NCBI RefSeq assembly: GCF_015277815.1
Contig: NZ_CP063813.1
Span: 186,001-250,000, forward strand
Direction: 5' to 3'
DNA from: Microbacterium atlanticum
Lineage (GTDB): Bacteria; Actinomycetota; Actinomycetes; Actinomycetales; Microbacteriaceae
DNA: 64,000 bases
A model generated the notes under the pieces. The model searched no databases. It was not told the origin of the DNA and was given only the letters and a program-made list of their open reading frames with translations. The number at the start of each line of letters is the position of its first letter. Position 1 is the stretch's first letter. The translations under genes and the position numbers were made by a program. This document shows, one piece after another, positions 23,260 through 33,185 of the stretch.

Positions 23260-26200
23260 ATGGGTCGATCCTCCGTCAGAGCAGCCGCGGTCGTCACACT
23301 CGCCGCCCTGTTCACGGGCACTGCAACAGCCAGCTTCGGCGCGGCCCCGGAGGAGGTGAAGACACCCGCTCCGATCGATGCGCCCTCCGGCCGCTACATC
23401 GTCATGCTGAAGGACGCACCGCTGGCCACGTACGAAGGCGGCCAGGCCGGCATCCAGCGCACGAAGCCCGACAAGGGCAAGCAGCTGGACGCGCACTCCG
23501 CCAACTCGCAGAAGTACGTCGCGCACCTCAAGAAGGAGCAGGAGGAGGTCGCCGCCGACGCGGGCGTCACCCCCGCCGCCACCTACCAGGTGACCCTCAA
23601 CGGCTTCACCGCCGACCTCGACGGCGCGCAGGTGGCCAAGCTTCAGGGCGACAAGAACGTCCTCGGGGTGTACCCCGACGAGATCCGCCACCCCGACGCC
23701 GTCCCCTCCACCGAGTTCATCGGGCTGGGCTCGGGCGACGCAGGCACCGGCGGCGTGTGGGATGCCGTCGGCGGCGTCGCCGAGGCCGGCAAGGGCGTCG
23801 TGGTCGGCGTGGTCGACACCGGCATCGCCCCGGAGAACCCGGCGTTCGCGGGCGACAAGCTCATCGGCAAGCCCGGCACCGGCAAGCCGTACATCAACGG
23901 CGACAACGTGGTCTTCAAGAAGTCCGACGGCAACGAGTACCGCGCCCGCCGCGTGGCCGCCGAGGATGAGGGCTGGACCAAGCAGCTCTACAACACCAAG
24001 CTCATCGGCGCGCAGTACTTCGCCGACGGCGCCGCGGCCACCGGGTTCGACTTCAGCTACGACTACCTGTCGCCGCGCGACGGCGACGGCCACGGCTCGC
24101 ACACCGCGAGCACCGCGGCCGGCAACTTCGGTGTCGAGACGTCGGTCGAGGGCATCGGCTTCGGCGACATGTCCGGAGTAGCGCCCGCCGCGAAGGTCGC
24201 CTCCTACAAGGCCTGCTATGTCGGACCCGACGACCTCGTGACCAGCGACGACATCTGCGCGCTGAGCGACCTGCTCGCGGCGATCGACAAGGCCGTCGCG
24301 GACGGCGTGGACGTCATCAACTACTCGATCGGCGGCGGCTCGGCCACCACCGTGCTGCAGCCGGAGGACATCTCCTTCTTCAACGCGGCGGCGGCGGGCG
24401 TCTTCGTCGCGGTGAGCGCGGGCAACAGCGGCCCGGGAGCGGCTACGGCCGACCACGCCTCGCCGTGGTACACGACGGTTGCGGCATCCACCATCCCGAC
24501 GTATGAGGGCACCGTGCAGCTGCCGAACGGCTTCCAGGCCGCCGGCGCCTCGGTCACCGTGCCGTTCGGCGAGAGCGTGACCGGTCCGGTCGTGTACTCG
24601 GGCGACGTCGCCAAGGCGGGTGCAGCTCCGAACGAGGCGGCGCTGTGCTTCCTCGGCACGCTCGACCCCGCGAAGGTCGCGGGCAAGATCGTGGTCTGCG
24701 ACCGCGGCACCAACGCGCGCGTCGAGAAGTCGCAGGAGGTCGCCGCCGCCGGCGGCACCGCGATGATCCTCGTGAACGTCACGCCGGGCTCGCTTGACAA
24801 CGACTTCCACTCGGTCCCGACGGTGCACATCGACGCGCAGTTCCGCACGGCGCTGCTCGACTACGTGCGCAACACCCCGGGCGCGACGGCGACCCTGGTC
24901 GGCGACAACGTCACCGGCAAGGAGACCCCGACCCCGCAGGTCGCCGGCTTCTCGAGCCGCGGCCCGATGCTCGCCGACGGCGCCGACGTCATCAAGCCCG
25001 ACGTCTCGGCTCCGGGTGTCGCGATCGTGGCCGCCACCCACAACGGCCCGACCGAGGCTCCGACCTTCGGCTTCAAGTCGGGCACGTCGATGTCATCGCC
25101 GCACGTCGCGGGTCTCGGCGCGCTCTACCTGGGCGAGCGTCCGCTCGCGACGCCCGCTGAGATCAAGTCCGCGCTCATGACGACCGCGTACAACACGGTC
25201 GACGCCGACGACAACGACGTCACCGACCCCTTTGCGCAGGGTGCCGGCCATGTCGACCCGACGAAGTACTTCGAGCCGGGCCTGCTCTACCTCAACGGCC
25301 CCGCCGACTGGGCGGGCTACCTCGAGGGCGCGCTCGGTGAGGACCTCTTCGACGGCATCGAGGCGACCGACCCCAGCGACCTGAACCTGGCGTCGTTCGG
25401 AATCGGCACGTTCCCCGGCCCGCAGACGGTGACCCGCACGGTCACCTCGACGCAGGCCGGAACGTTCACCGCGTCGGCATCGGTCCCGGGCATGAACGTC
25501 ACCGTCGAGCCGAGCACGCTCACCTTCGGCGGCGCGGGCGAGACCCAGTCGTTCTCGGTCACCTTCACGAAGGGCGATGCTCCTGTCGAGAAGTGGACCA
25601 CCGGCTTCCTCACGTGGACGTCGGGCGACACCGAGGTGCGTTCGCCGATCGCGGTGTTCCCGGTCACGGCCGCCGCTCCCGCGCAGGTCGAGGGCGAGGG
25701 TGCCGACGGCAGCGTCGACATCGAGATCACGCCGGGCCTCACGGGTGACCTGCCGCTGAACGTCGCGGGCCTGGCTGCGGAGGACGTCGTCATCGACGGC
25801 ACCGAGGCGACCGGTGAGGCTGATGGCGGATTCACCTACGAGGTGGTCGAGGTGAAGGACGGAACCGAGCTGGCGCGCTTCGCGCTGGACTCGTCCGACG
25901 ACACCAACTCCGACCTCGACCTGACGGTCTACCGCGTGGTGAGCCCGACCCAGTGGTCGTACTACGAGTACTGGCAGTCAGCGTCGGCCTCGGCCGACGA
26001 GGCGGTCCAGCTCGTGGCTCCGACCCCGGGCTACTACCTGGTCGAGGCGCACGTGTACTCGTACACGCAGCCGTTCACCTGGCAGGCCACCTCGGCACTC
26101 GTCACGCCGGACGGACTGGGATCGCTCACCGCGGCCCCGAACCCGCTGCCGGTGACCGAGGCGACGCCGACCCAGTTCCAGCTGTCGTGGTCGGGCCTCG

Positions 26201-26277
26201 AGTCGGGCAGCTACCTGGGCGTCGTGCGCTACGGCGACTCCCAGGTGCGCACGGTCGTCTCGGTCGACGTGCCGTAA
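23260..26277 (+). CDS. Secreted subtilisin-like serine protease (S8) with PA and C-terminal beta domains
   Basis: A 1005-residue exported protease. A signal peptide (about residues 1-30, cleavage near ASFGAA) is followed by an inhibitor I9 propeptide (YIVMLKDAPLA, about 45-145) and a peptidase S8 domain with Asp in VVDTGIAP (about 185), His in GHGSHTAS (about 280), Asn in SAGNSGPG (about 388) and Ser in GTSMSSPHVAG (about 610). A PA domain is inserted at about 440-560, and the C-terminus has FN3-like (about 720-820) and further beta domains without a sorting signal. TGGAGG lies 6 bases before ATG 23260; an in-frame upstream ATG lacks a binding site. It probably degrades proteins outside the cell for nutrition. 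No maturation or export gene is adjacent. Confidence 0.94.
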   Translation: MGRSSVRAAAVVTLAALFTGTATASFGAAPEEVKTPAPIDAPSGRYIVMLKDAPLATYEGGQAGIQRTKPDKGKQLDAHSANSQKYVAHLKKEQEEVAADAGVTPAATYQVTLNGFTADLDGAQVAKLQGDKNVLGVYPDEIRHPDAVPSTEFIGLGSGDAGTGGVWDAVGGVAEAGKGVVVGVVDTGIAPENPAFAGDKLIGKPGTGKPYINGDNVVFKKSDGNEYRARRVAAEDEGWTKQLYNTKLIGAQYFADGAAATGFDFSYDYLSPRDGDGHGSHTASTAAGNFGVETSVEGIGFGDMSGVAPAAKVASYKACYVGPDDLVTSDDICALSDLLAAIDKAVADGVDVINYSIGGGSATTVLQPEDISFFNAAAAGVFVAVSAGNSGPGAATADHASPWYTTVAASTIPTYEGTVQLPNGFQAAGASVTVPFGESVTGPVVYSGDVAKAGAAPNEAALCFLGTLDPAKVAGKIVVCDRGTNARVEKSQEVAAAGGTAMILVNVTPGSLDNDFHSVPTVHIDAQFRTALLDYVRNTPGATATLVGDNVTGKETPTPQVAGFSSRGPMLADGADVIKPDVSAPGVAIVAATHNGPTEAPTFGFKSGTSMSSPHVAGLGALYLGERPLATPAEIKSALMTTAYNTVDADDNDVTDPFAQGAGHVDPTKYFEPGLLYLNGPADWAGYLEGALGEDLFDGIEATDPSDLNLASFGIGTFPGPQTVTRTVTSTQAGTFTASASVPGMNVTVEPSTLTFGGAGETQSFSVTFTKGDAPVEKWTTGFLTWTSGDTEVRSPIAVFPVTAAAPAQVEGEGADGSVDIEITPGLTGDLPLNVAGLAAEDVVIDGTEATGEADGGFTYEVVEVKDGTELARFALDSSDDTNSDLDLTVYRVVSPTQWSYYEYWQSASASADEAVQLVAPTPGYYLVEAHVYSYTQPFTWQATSALVTPDGLGSLTAAPNPLPVTEATPTQFQLSWSGLESGSYLGVVRYGDSQVRTVVSVDVP

Positions 26278-26292
26278 CCGCTCCATCCACGG

Positions 26293-26322
26293 GAGGCGTC
26301 CGGGCTGCGGCCCGGGCGCCTC
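26293..26322. terminator. Terminator hairpin between protease and pirin genes
   Basis: GAGGCGTCCGGGC and GCCCGGGCGCCTC form a 13-bp stem with one mismatch and a TGCG loop, 15 bases past the protease stop and 22 before the pirin stop. It can serve both convergent transcripts. Confidence 0.65.
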
Positions 26323-26344
26323 TCGGCGTCTGGGGGGCGGGCGC

Positions 26345-27364
26345 CTAGAGCCGGCGTCGGCGGCGCGTGAGGCGCACGCCCGGCATCGGCGGGGCGGGGA
26401 TGCGCTCGTCGCCGTGGTCGACGACGCGACCGAACCGCTCCGACCCGGCCTCCCAGGCCTCGCGCGCCTCGACGATCTCCTCGTGCGAGCGGCCGACGAA
26501 GTTCCACCACATCACGACGTCCTCCTCGAACGGCTCACCGCCGAGCAGGAAGAGCGTGGCGCCGTCCGCGCTCGAGATGACGACGTCGTCGCGGCGGATC
26601 CCGAGATACAGCAGGTGGGAGGTGTCCAGGACGACGGATGCCTCGCCCGCGGCGTCGCCGCCCGCGATCTCGGCCGCACCGGCCACCGCGATGAGCGCGT
26701 GCTCCCACTCCGCCTGCAGCGGCACACGGACCGTCGCGCCCGGCGGGATGCGGATCTCTGCCCCGACGATGGGCGTGTACACGGTGGCGGGCGATGCGAC
26801 CCCGGCGAGCTCGCCGAGGACGACGGTGGCGGCGCCGGGTGTCCCGAGCAGCGCCGGCAGCTCCACGTCGGGCAGCACCGCGTGCTGCTCGAAGTCGGGA
26901 GCGCCGTGGCGGCGGGAGTCCGGCAGCGCGATCCACAGCTGCAGCGCATCGAGGGGCGTCGGTCCGTCGCCCACGGAGTACTCCGAGTGCGAGATGCCCG
27001 CGCCGCTCGTCATCAGGTTGAGGGCTCCGCGGCGCACGACGACGTCGCTTCCGACCGAGTCGCGGTGCCGCACGTCGCCGAGGTACGGCCACGTCACCGT
27101 CTGCAGTCCGATGTGCGGATGCGGCTCCACGCGCATGCGCGTCTCCTGCGGGCCGAACCGGTCGAGGAAGCACCACGCTCCCACCAGCGGCAGGTCGCGC
27201 TGCGGCAGCGAGCGGCGCACCGACATGGCGCGCACGCCGCCGAGCGGAACCTCGCGCGACTCCAGGAGCAGGGTGCGCGGGCCGGAGCACTCGACCGCGG
27301 AGGCAAGCTCCATCGCGTCCGGACGCAGCCCGCCCGCCGTCGAGGACGCGTCCAACCGGGTCAT
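26345..27364 (-). CDS. Pirin family protein
   Basis: A 339-residue bicupin. The N-terminal cupin carries HPHIGLQTVTW and SGAGISHSEYS, which include the His and Glu metal ligands of pirins, and the C-terminal half has a second cupin ending in VVMWWNFVGRSHEEI, a typical pirin block. Bacterial pirins bind a metal and act as quercetinases or as regulators of central enzymes; which applies here cannot be told. CGGAG lies about 8 bases before ATG 27364. The GNAT gene 13 bases upstream is on the same strand and probably in the same transcript. Confidence 0.9.
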   Translation of the reverse strand: MTRLDASSTAGGLRPDAMELASAVECSGPRTLLLESREVPLGGVRAMSVRRSLPQRDLPLVGAWCFLDRFGPQETRMRVEPHPHIGLQTVTWPYLGDVRHRDSVGSDVVVRRGALNLMTSGAGISHSEYSVGDGPTPLDALQLWIALPDSRRHGAPDFEQHAVLPDVELPALLGTPGAATVVLGELAGVASPATVYTPIVGAEIRIPPGATVRVPLQAEWEHALIAVAGAAEIAGGDAAGEASVVLDTSHLLYLGIRRDDVVISSADGATLFLLGGEPFEEDVVMWWNFVGRSHEEIVEAREAWEAGSERFGRVVDHGDERIPAPPMPGVRLTRRRRRL

Positions 27365-27377
27365 CGACGCGCTCCGC

Positions 27378-27695
27378 TCACTCGGGGTGCGGCTTGTCGG
27401 GCCACGCGATGTCGAGGCCGGGAACCTCGTTCTCGCGCAGATACTTCGCCACGACCGGGCAGTGCGGCACCACGGTGTCGCCGCGGCGCGCGGCATCCGC
27501 CATCGCCTCCGACACGACCGTCTGCGCCAGTCCCTGCCCGCGGAACGCCGGGTCGATCTCGGTGTGGGGGAAGAGCACCCGGCCACGCGAGTCGGCGCGG
27601 AAGACGGTGAAGCCCGCCAGCACGTCTCCGACGTGCACCTCGTAGCGGTGGTCCTCGTCATTGCGGGTCACGGTGGTCTGTTCGGTGTGGGTCAC
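27378..27695 (-). CDS. Small GNAT-like acetyltransferase (YjdJ/COG2388 type)
   Basis: A 105-residue minimal GNAT domain: EVHVGDVLAGFTVF, then a motif A region IDPAFRGQGLAQTVVSEAM (acetyl-CoA pyrophosphate loop) and a PHCPVVAKYLREN strand. These short proteins lack the N- and C-terminal arms of normal GNATs. GTG 27695 is chosen over a longer frame from 27722 because AGGAGA lies 6 bases upstream. It sits just before the pirin gene, and the pair may be co-transcribed. Substrate unknown. Confidence 0.8.
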   Translation of the reverse strand: MTHTEQTTVTRNDEDHRYEVHVGDVLAGFTVFRADSRGRVLFPHTEIDPAFRGQGLAQTVVSEAMADAARRGDTVVPHCPVVAKYLRENEVPGLDIAWPDKPHPE

Positions 27696-27897
27696 CCGGT
27701 CTCCTTCCGTCGCTTGACTCAACGTACGTGTCGCGCGAGTGATTCCGCCAGCGCGCGACCCCTCTGGCGGGGCGCGGTGGGGAGGTCTATCGTCGGCATC
27801 GTCCGCGGCGTGTGCGCGCAGCGAGAAGCGCGCCGACGCATCGGCGGACCGATTCCTGGGGGAATCGCTTCATTCGCTGGGGATTCAAGGGGGAATC

Positions 27898-28755
27898 ATG
27901 AAACGACGCATTCTCGCCGTGCTCGCGGCCGTCGCTGTCGGAGCCGGGCTCGTGGCAGCCGGTGGGTCGGCTGCCGCCGCGCCGACAACGGTCGCCAAGT
28001 ATGTCGCCCTCGGCGACTCCATCGCCGCCGGACAGGGCGGTGGCGTGCCGCTCGACGCCTGCGCCCGCACCGACGGCGGCTATGCATCTCAGCTCGATGA
28101 CGTGCCGAAGGTGAATCTGCTGCGCCACCCCGCCTGCAGCGGGGCGACGATCGGCGACACCGCCGCGCAGCTGTCGCAGGTGAACCGCGGCACCACCCTC
28201 GTCACGCTCACCGTCGGCGCGAACGATCTCGGTCTCGATACGGTCTACGCGCAGTGTGCGACGGTTCCCGCCGGCGGCGACCTCAATGCATGTCTGATGG
28301 CGGTTCAGACCGTCATCGACGACGCGCCCGGTCTTGTCCAACCGCTCGCGATGCTGATCGGCGCGATCGCGCAGCGCGCCCCCAACGCCACCATCGTCGT
28401 CACGGGGTACCCGCACCTGCTCGAGCCCGTCGACGTGCAGGCGTGCGCGCTGGTGGCACCGGTCGAGCAGTGCTTGGCGCTGGCCGCCCTCGCCCAGGCC
28501 GTCAACACAGCCGCGGACGCCCTCAACGCCGCGATCCAGGCAGCGGTGGCAATGGCTGCCGCGAACGGTGCGAACGTGGTCTACGCCGATGTCGTGCAGG
28601 CGTTCCTCGGTCACGGCGTGCAGCTGCTGCCCGGCGCGCCGAGCGATCCCTGGTTCGGCGTCGACCCGGTCAACGACCCGGCCGGCTTCCTGCATCCCAC
28701 CTACGAGGGGTACGCCGCCTACACCCAGGTCATCCTGTCGAAGCTGAACCCCTGA
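27898..28755 (+). CDS. Secreted SGNH/GDSL hydrolase
   Basis: A 285-residue exported esterase/lipase. A signal peptide is clear (MKRRILAVLAAVAVGAG, cleavage near SAAAAP). The SGNH blocks follow: ALGDSIAAGQGGG (nucleophile Ser), GAT after the first helix, TLTVGANDLG (oxyanion Asn) and FLHPTYEGYAAY (catalytic His). Paired Cys residues in the catalytic half suggest disulfides. AAGGGGG lies 5 bases before ATG 27898. It is the intact relative of the relic at 15499-15889. The natural ester substrate is not evident. Confidence 0.88.
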   Translation: MKRRILAVLAAVAVGAGLVAAGGSAAAAPTTVAKYVALGDSIAAGQGGGVPLDACARTDGGYASQLDDVPKVNLLRHPACSGATIGDTAAQLSQVNRGTTLVTLTVGANDLGLDTVYAQCATVPAGGDLNACLMAVQTVIDDAPGLVQPLAMLIGAIAQRAPNATIVVTGYPHLLEPVDVQACALVAPVEQCLALAALAQAVNTAADALNAAIQAAVAMAAANGANVVYADVVQAFLGHGVQLLPGAPSDPWFGVDPVNDPAGFLHPTYEGYAAYTQVILSKLNP

Positions 28756-28769
28756 CGCCTTGAACCGGT

Positions 28770-28798
28770 GACGGATGCCGCGGCCCGCGGCATCCGTC
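28770..28798 (+). terminator. Near-perfect hairpin after the SGNH hydrolase
   Basis: GACGGATGCCGCGG and CCGCGGCATCCGTC form a perfect 14-bp inverted repeat around one base, starting 15 bases past the stop. It carries GGATGCC in both arms. No T-run follows. Confidence 0.55.
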
Positions 28799-28870
28799 GC
28801 GTCCCGACGCTCTTGCGGCGGGCGCTTCGGCACGCTCCGGCGCAAGGGCGGCCGCCGCCTGGGCACCTGG

Positions 28871-28876
28871 CAGACT
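28871..28876 (+). promoter_or_regulatory. Relaxed -10 element for the helicase gene at 28883
   Basis: CAGACT, then 6 bases, then GTG 28883. It differs from TANNNT only at its first base; no ribosome binding site lies before the GTG. Confidence 0.35.
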
Positions 28877-28882
28877 CGGACG

Positions 28883-31540
28883 GTGACGACGCTTCTCGAG
28901 ACGATCGCGGCCGCGGCCGAGGCATCCGGGTCCGGATCCGGATCGCCGGACGCCGACGCGGTCTACGACGCGTTCGTCGAGTGGGCGGGTGACCAGGGTT
29001 TCGCGCTGTACCCGGCGCAGGACGAGGCGGTCATCGAGATCGTGTCGGGCTCGCACGTGATCCTGTCGACGCCGACCGGCACGGGCAAGTCGCTCGTCGC
29101 CGTCGCCGCGCACGCCGCCGCCGTCGCCCGCGGTGGCCGCACCTACTACACCGCCCCGATCAAGGCGCTGGTGAGCGAGAAGTTCTTCGCGCTCGTCGAC
29201 ATCTTCGGCGCCGCCAACGTCGGCATGGTGACCGGCGACTCATCGGTGAACCCCGACGCGCCCATCGTCTGCTGCACCGCCGAGATCCTGGCGAACCTCG
29301 CACTGCGCCAGGGCGCCGACGCCGCCGTCGACCAGGTCGTGATGGATGAGTTCCACTACTACGGCGATCCGGACCGGGGCTGGGCCTGGCAGGTGCCGCT
29401 GCTCCTTCTGACGGATGCGCAGTTCGTGCTCATGTCGGCGACCCTCGGAGACGTCACCGACATCGCCGCCGACCTCGAGCGCCGCACCGGGCGCGCCGTC
29501 TCGCGCATCACCGGGGTGGAGCGGCCCGTGCCGCTGCACTTCTCGTACGCCCGCACGCCGATCCACGATACGGTCGAGGAGCTGCTGCAGACCGGCGAGT
29601 CGCCGGTGTACATCGTGCACTTCTCGCAGGCCGCCGCAATGGAGCGGGCGCAGGCGCTGTCGTCGATCAAGGTGGTCTCCCGCGAGCAGCGCGACGCGAT
29701 CGCCGAGGCGATCGGCGGCTTCCGGTTCACCACGGCGTTCGGGCGCACGCTCTCGCGGTACGTCCGCGCCGGCATCGGGGTGCACCACGCCGGCATGCTG
29801 CCGCGCTACCGGCGCTTGGTCGAGACGCTGGCGCAACGCGGGCTGCTGCGGGTCATCTGCGGCACCGACACGCTCGGCGTCGGCATCAACGTGCCCATCC
29901 GCACGGTGCTCATCACGGCGCTGTCGAAGTTCGACGGCACGAAGATGCGGCAGCTCTCGGCGCGCGAGTTCCACCAGGTCGCCGGCCGTGCCGGGCGCGC
30001 CGGCTTCGACACGTCCGGCACCGTCGTCGTCATGGCGCCCGAGTGGGAGATCGAGAACGAGGCGGCCCTGCGCAAGGCAGGGGACGACCCGGCCAAGCGC
30101 AAGAAGATCGTGCGCAAGAAGGCTCCGACGGGCGTCGTCAACTGGGGTCTCGGCTCGTTCGAGCGCCTCGTCGAAGCCGAGCCCGAGCCCCTCGTGCCCC
30201 ACCTGCAGCTCACCGCCGCCATGCTCATCAACGTCATCGCACGAGGCGGTGACGTGTTCCAGAACGTCCGCAGCCTCGTGTTCGACAACCACGAGCCCCG
30301 TGCCCGGCGCTACGACCTCGCGCGCCGCGCCATCGCGATCTTCCGCACGCTCGTCGCCGCCGGCGTGGTGGAGGTCGACCGGTCGGCGGATCCGGCGACC
30401 GCGGGAGGCGGCATCCGCCATCGCATCCGCCTCACCGTGGATCTGCAGCCGAACTTCGCGCTCAACCAGCCGCTGTCGCCCTTCGCGCTCGCCGCGATCG
30501 AGCTGCTCGACCCGGAGGACCCGCCTGCCGACCGGCGAAACTCCACGGATCCGCATGCGAGGCCGGGCGAAGAGCCGGATCCGGCCGCGACGGGCCCGAA
30601 TGCGTGGAGTTCTGCGCGCGCCGGGACCGGGCACTACGCGCTCGACGTCGTCAGCGTCATCGAGGCGACGCTCGACGACCCGCGGCCGATCCTGGCGCAG
30701 CAGGAGTTCAAGGCGCGCGGCGAGGCGGTCGCCGCGATGAAGCAGGAAGGGATCGACTACGACGAGCGCATGGCCCTGCTCGAGGAGGTCACCTACCCCA
30801 AGCCCCTCGAGGAGCTGCTGACGCAGGCGTACGAGGTCTTCGCGTCGAGCCAGCCGTGGGTGCGGGACTTCGCGCTGTCGCCCAAGTCGGTGGTGCGCGA
30901 CATGTTCGAGCGCGCGCTGTCGTTCTCGGAGCTCATCTCGCTGTACCAGCTGGCCCGCAGCGAGGGCCTGGTGCTGCGGTACCTCTCCGACGCGTACCGC
31001 GCGATCCGGCAGACCGTTCCCGCCGAGGCGCAGACCGAGGACCTCCACGACCTGGTCGCGTGGCTCGGCGAGGTGGTGCGGCAGGTCGACTCCAGCCTTG
31101 TCGACGAGTGGGAGGCGCTCGTCAACCCCGTCGACGACCCTGCCGCCCCGGTCGTGCCGCCCGCCCCGCCGTCGGTGCTCACCAACCGCCGCGCCTTCGG
31201 GGTGCTGGTGCGCAACGAGCTGTTCCGCCGCGTGCAGCTGGCCGCGCGGCAGCGCGACGACGAGCTCGTCGAGCTCGACCCCGACGTCGACTGGCCGACC
31301 GCCCTCGACGCGTACTTCGAAGAGCACGACGAGATCCTCACCGGCGGGCCCGCCCGGTCGCCGCGCCTCGTGACCGTGGATGAGACGGATGCCGCGGCAT
31401 CCGGTCTCTGGCGCGTCGAGCAGACGATCGACGACCCGGCCGGCGACCACGACTGGCGCATCCGCGGCGTCGTGGACCTCGCGGCGTCGGAGGAGGCGGG
31501 CACCGCCGTCGTGCGGGTGACCGAGGTCGTGCGGCTGTAG
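28883..31540 (+). CDS. DEAD/DEAH-box helicase of the Mtr4/HelY type (DUF3516 C-terminus)
   Basis: An 885-residue Ski2/Mtr4-like RNA helicase. Motifs in order: TPTGTGKS (I), TAPIKALVSEKFF (Ia), VVMDEFHYYGDPDRG (II, DEFH), LMSATLGD (III), VHHAGMLPRYRR (IV/V region), CGTDTLGVGINVPIRTV (V) and QVAGRAGRAGFDTSGT (VI). The C-terminal half from about residue 480 is the DUF3516 region of actinobacterial homologues and ends with a small beta domain. It probably unwinds or remodels RNA. GTG 28883 is used: CAGACT lies 6 bases upstream and there is no ribosome binding site, another leaderless-like start. An in-frame ATG at 28775 would overlap the hairpin. Confidence 0.9.
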   Translation: MTTLLETIAAAAEASGSGSGSPDADAVYDAFVEWAGDQGFALYPAQDEAVIEIVSGSHVILSTPTGTGKSLVAVAAHAAAVARGGRTYYTAPIKALVSEKFFALVDIFGAANVGMVTGDSSVNPDAPIVCCTAEILANLALRQGADAAVDQVVMDEFHYYGDPDRGWAWQVPLLLLTDAQFVLMSATLGDVTDIAADLERRTGRAVSRITGVERPVPLHFSYARTPIHDTVEELLQTGESPVYIVHFSQAAAMERAQALSSIKVVSREQRDAIAEAIGGFRFTTAFGRTLSRYVRAGIGVHHAGMLPRYRRLVETLAQRGLLRVICGTDTLGVGINVPIRTVLITALSKFDGTKMRQLSAREFHQVAGRAGRAGFDTSGTVVVMAPEWEIENEAALRKAGDDPAKRKKIVRKKAPTGVVNWGLGSFERLVEAEPEPLVPHLQLTAAMLINVIARGGDVFQNVRSLVFDNHEPRARRYDLARRAIAIFRTLVAAGVVEVDRSADPATAGGGIRHRIRLTVDLQPNFALNQPLSPFALAAIELLDPEDPPADRRNSTDPHARPGEEPDPAATGPNAWSSARAGTGHYALDVVSVIEATLDDPRPILAQQEFKARGEAVAAMKQEGIDYDERMALLEEVTYPKPLEELLTQAYEVFASSQPWVRDFALSPKSVVRDMFERALSFSELISLYQLARSEGLVLRYLSDAYRAIRQTVPAEAQTEDLHDLVAWLGEVVRQVDSSLVDEWEALVNPVDDPAAPVVPPAPPSVLTNRRAFGVLVRNELFRRVQLAARQRDDELVELDPDVDWPTALDAYFEEHDEILTGGPARSPRLVTVDETDAAASGLWRVEQTIDDPAGDHDWRIRGVVDLAASEEAGTAVVRVTEVVRL

Positions 31541-31559
31541 CGGCTCGGGTGTCACGGGT

Positions 31560-31604
31560 CCGGGCAGAATCGGCAGGATCCGCGAGAGGCGCGATTCTGC
31601 CCGG
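31560..31604. terminator. Bidirectional terminator between helicase and SDR genes
   Basis: CCGGGCAGAATCG and CGATTCTGCCCGG form a perfect 13-bp stem with a 19-base loop, followed on the plus strand by TTCCTTC. It is the most convincing intrinsic terminator in the window. Confidence 0.75.
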
Positions 31605-31624
31605 TTCCTTCACGTCGGCCAGGG

Positions 31625-32497
31625 TCAGCCGAGCCCGAGCCCGCCGTCGGTGGACAGCACCTGGCCCACCACCCACGCGCCGTCGGGGCTCGCGAGCCAG
31701 CCGATGAGGCGCGCCGGATCGGCCGGCTCGCCGTAGCGGCCGAACGGCGTCGTGCGCATCCACGCCTCGATCTCGTCGAGCGGGCGGTCGGTCGTCTCGG
31801 GGTCGAGGTAGCCGGTGTTCACCGGCCCCGGGTCGATCGTGTTGAGGATGATGCCGAGCTCGAGCAGCTCCGCGGCCACGGTCTTCGTGATCCCGGCGAG
31901 CACGGCCTTGCTCGCGGCGTACGCGACCTCGCCGCGCATCGGCCCGTGGATCTGGCCCGACGTCATCCAGAACACGCGGCCGGTCGGCTCGGTGAACGGA
32001 CCGCGCCGCCCGATGCGCTCGCCCGGCCGCGCGCCCGGGCCGGCGCCCGCGTGCAGTGCCGCGAACTCGCGGGTGAGCAGGATCGTCGAGCGGGCGTTGG
32101 CCTGCCAGAACCCGTCGAGGCGGTCGGCGGTCATGTCGAGGATCGACCCGTCGTCGCCGGACTGCGCGTGGTTGCACACCAGGATGTCGAGCCGGCCGGT
32201 GACGCCCCGGGCCGCCTCGATGACACGGGGGACGGATGACGCGTCCCGCAGGTCCGCGCTGACATCGCCGAAGCGGGCGCCCGGGGCCAGCTCCGCGCGC
32301 AGCGCGTCCCGCACCGCGTCGAGGTCGTCGCCGCCCCACGGCAGCACCGTGTCGTGCGGGCGGAAGTGGTGGACGAAGACGTCGGCGCCCAGCCAGGCGA
32401 GCTGCGACGCGACGGCGAATCCGATGCCGCGGCGGCGTGAGACGCCGGTGACGAGGGCGGTCTTGCCGGCAAGGGGGAGAGCAGAAGAGGAGAACAT
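31625..32497 (-). CDS. Short-chain dehydrogenase/reductase
   Basis: A 290-residue SDR enzyme. The NAD(P)-binding TGVSRRRGIG sits near residue 17, NHAQ replaces the usual NNAG, the catalytic Ser is in FWMTSGQ, and Tyr/Lys in YAASK. The end VVGQVLSTDGGLG is the usual close of 3-oxoacyl-ACP reductase-type SDRs. A short insertion (GAGPGARPGERIGRRGP) before the Ser strand is unusual. ATG 32497 is preferred over 32530 because AAAGG lies 7 bases upstream. Substrate unknown; convergent with the helicase. Confidence 0.9.
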   Translation of the reverse strand: MFSSSALPLAGKTALVTGVSRRRGIGFAVASQLAWLGADVFVHHFRPHDTVLPWGGDDLDAVRDALRAELAPGARFGDVSADLRDASSVPRVIEAARGVTGRLDILVCNHAQSGDDGSILDMTADRLDGFWQANARSTILLTREFAALHAGAGPGARPGERIGRRGPFTEPTGRVFWMTSGQIHGPMRGEVAYAASKAVLAGITKTVAAELLELGIILNTIDPGPVNTGYLDPETTDRPLDEIEAWMRTTPFGRYGEPADPARLIGWLASPDGAWVVGQVLSTDGGLGLG

Positions 32498-32648
32498 GCG
32501 ATGCCTTTCGAGGACGCCGGGGTGCGGCATCCGTGTTCAGCGTCCCGGCAAGCGCAGGGACGGATGGTGACGGAGACGGGTCACGGGCATTGCATGACGA
32601 CGACGATAACGGATGCCTCGTGTCGGCGGCATCCGGAATGATGACGTC

Positions 32649-33185
32649 ATGCCCACCTACGTGGCGTTCCTCCGCGCGATCAACCTCGGTCCGAACCGCA
32701 AGTTCCCGAAGGACGACATCCGCCGCGTCGTGGAGAGCGTCGGCTTCACCGGCGTCGAGACGCACATCAACACCGGCAACGTGCGCTTGACGACGTCGCT
32801 GCGCTCGCGCCCGAAGATCGAGGGGCTGCTCGAGCGGGCCTTCGCCGCCGACCGTGGCTTCGACGTCCCGGCGATCGTGTTCACCACCGGCGAGCTGGCC
32901 GAGATCGCGCGCGAGGCGGCGGAGCTCAACGCGCAGCATCCCGGGCTGGAGCGGCACTACGTCTACCTGATGAAGGACGAGCCTTCGCCCGAGGCCGTGG
33001 AGCGGATCACCGGTCTCGCGTCGGCCGAGGGCGAGATGGTCGTTCGCGGCCGGGTCGCGCATGCTCTGCTGGGACCGGGGTACCAGGCGGGCTCGGTCGA
33101 TCCGCTGGGGGCTGCCAAGCTGCTGGGCGTTGCCACGAACCGCAACCTCAACGTCGTCACCACCATCGCCGAGAAGTGGTGCTGA
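32649..33185 (+). CDS. DUF1697 family protein
   Basis: A 178-residue protein with the standard DUF1697 opening ([15 protein letters not shown]) and the [10 protein letters not shown] strand near residue 40, plus the closing [15 protein letters not shown]. The family has a ferredoxin-like fold and no proven reaction, though its broad presence suggests a housekeeping role. ATG 32649 follows AATGAT by 6 bases and lacks a ribosome binding site. Complete length for the family. Confidence 0.88.
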   Translation: MPTYVAFLRAINLGPNRKFPKDDIRRVVESVGFTGVETHINTGNVRLTTSLRSRPKIEGLLERAFAADRGFDVPAIVFTTGELAEIAREAAELNAQHPGLERHYVYLMKDEPSPEAVERITGLASAEGEMVVRGRVAHALLGPGYQAGSVDPLGAAKLLGVATNRNLNVVTTIAEKWC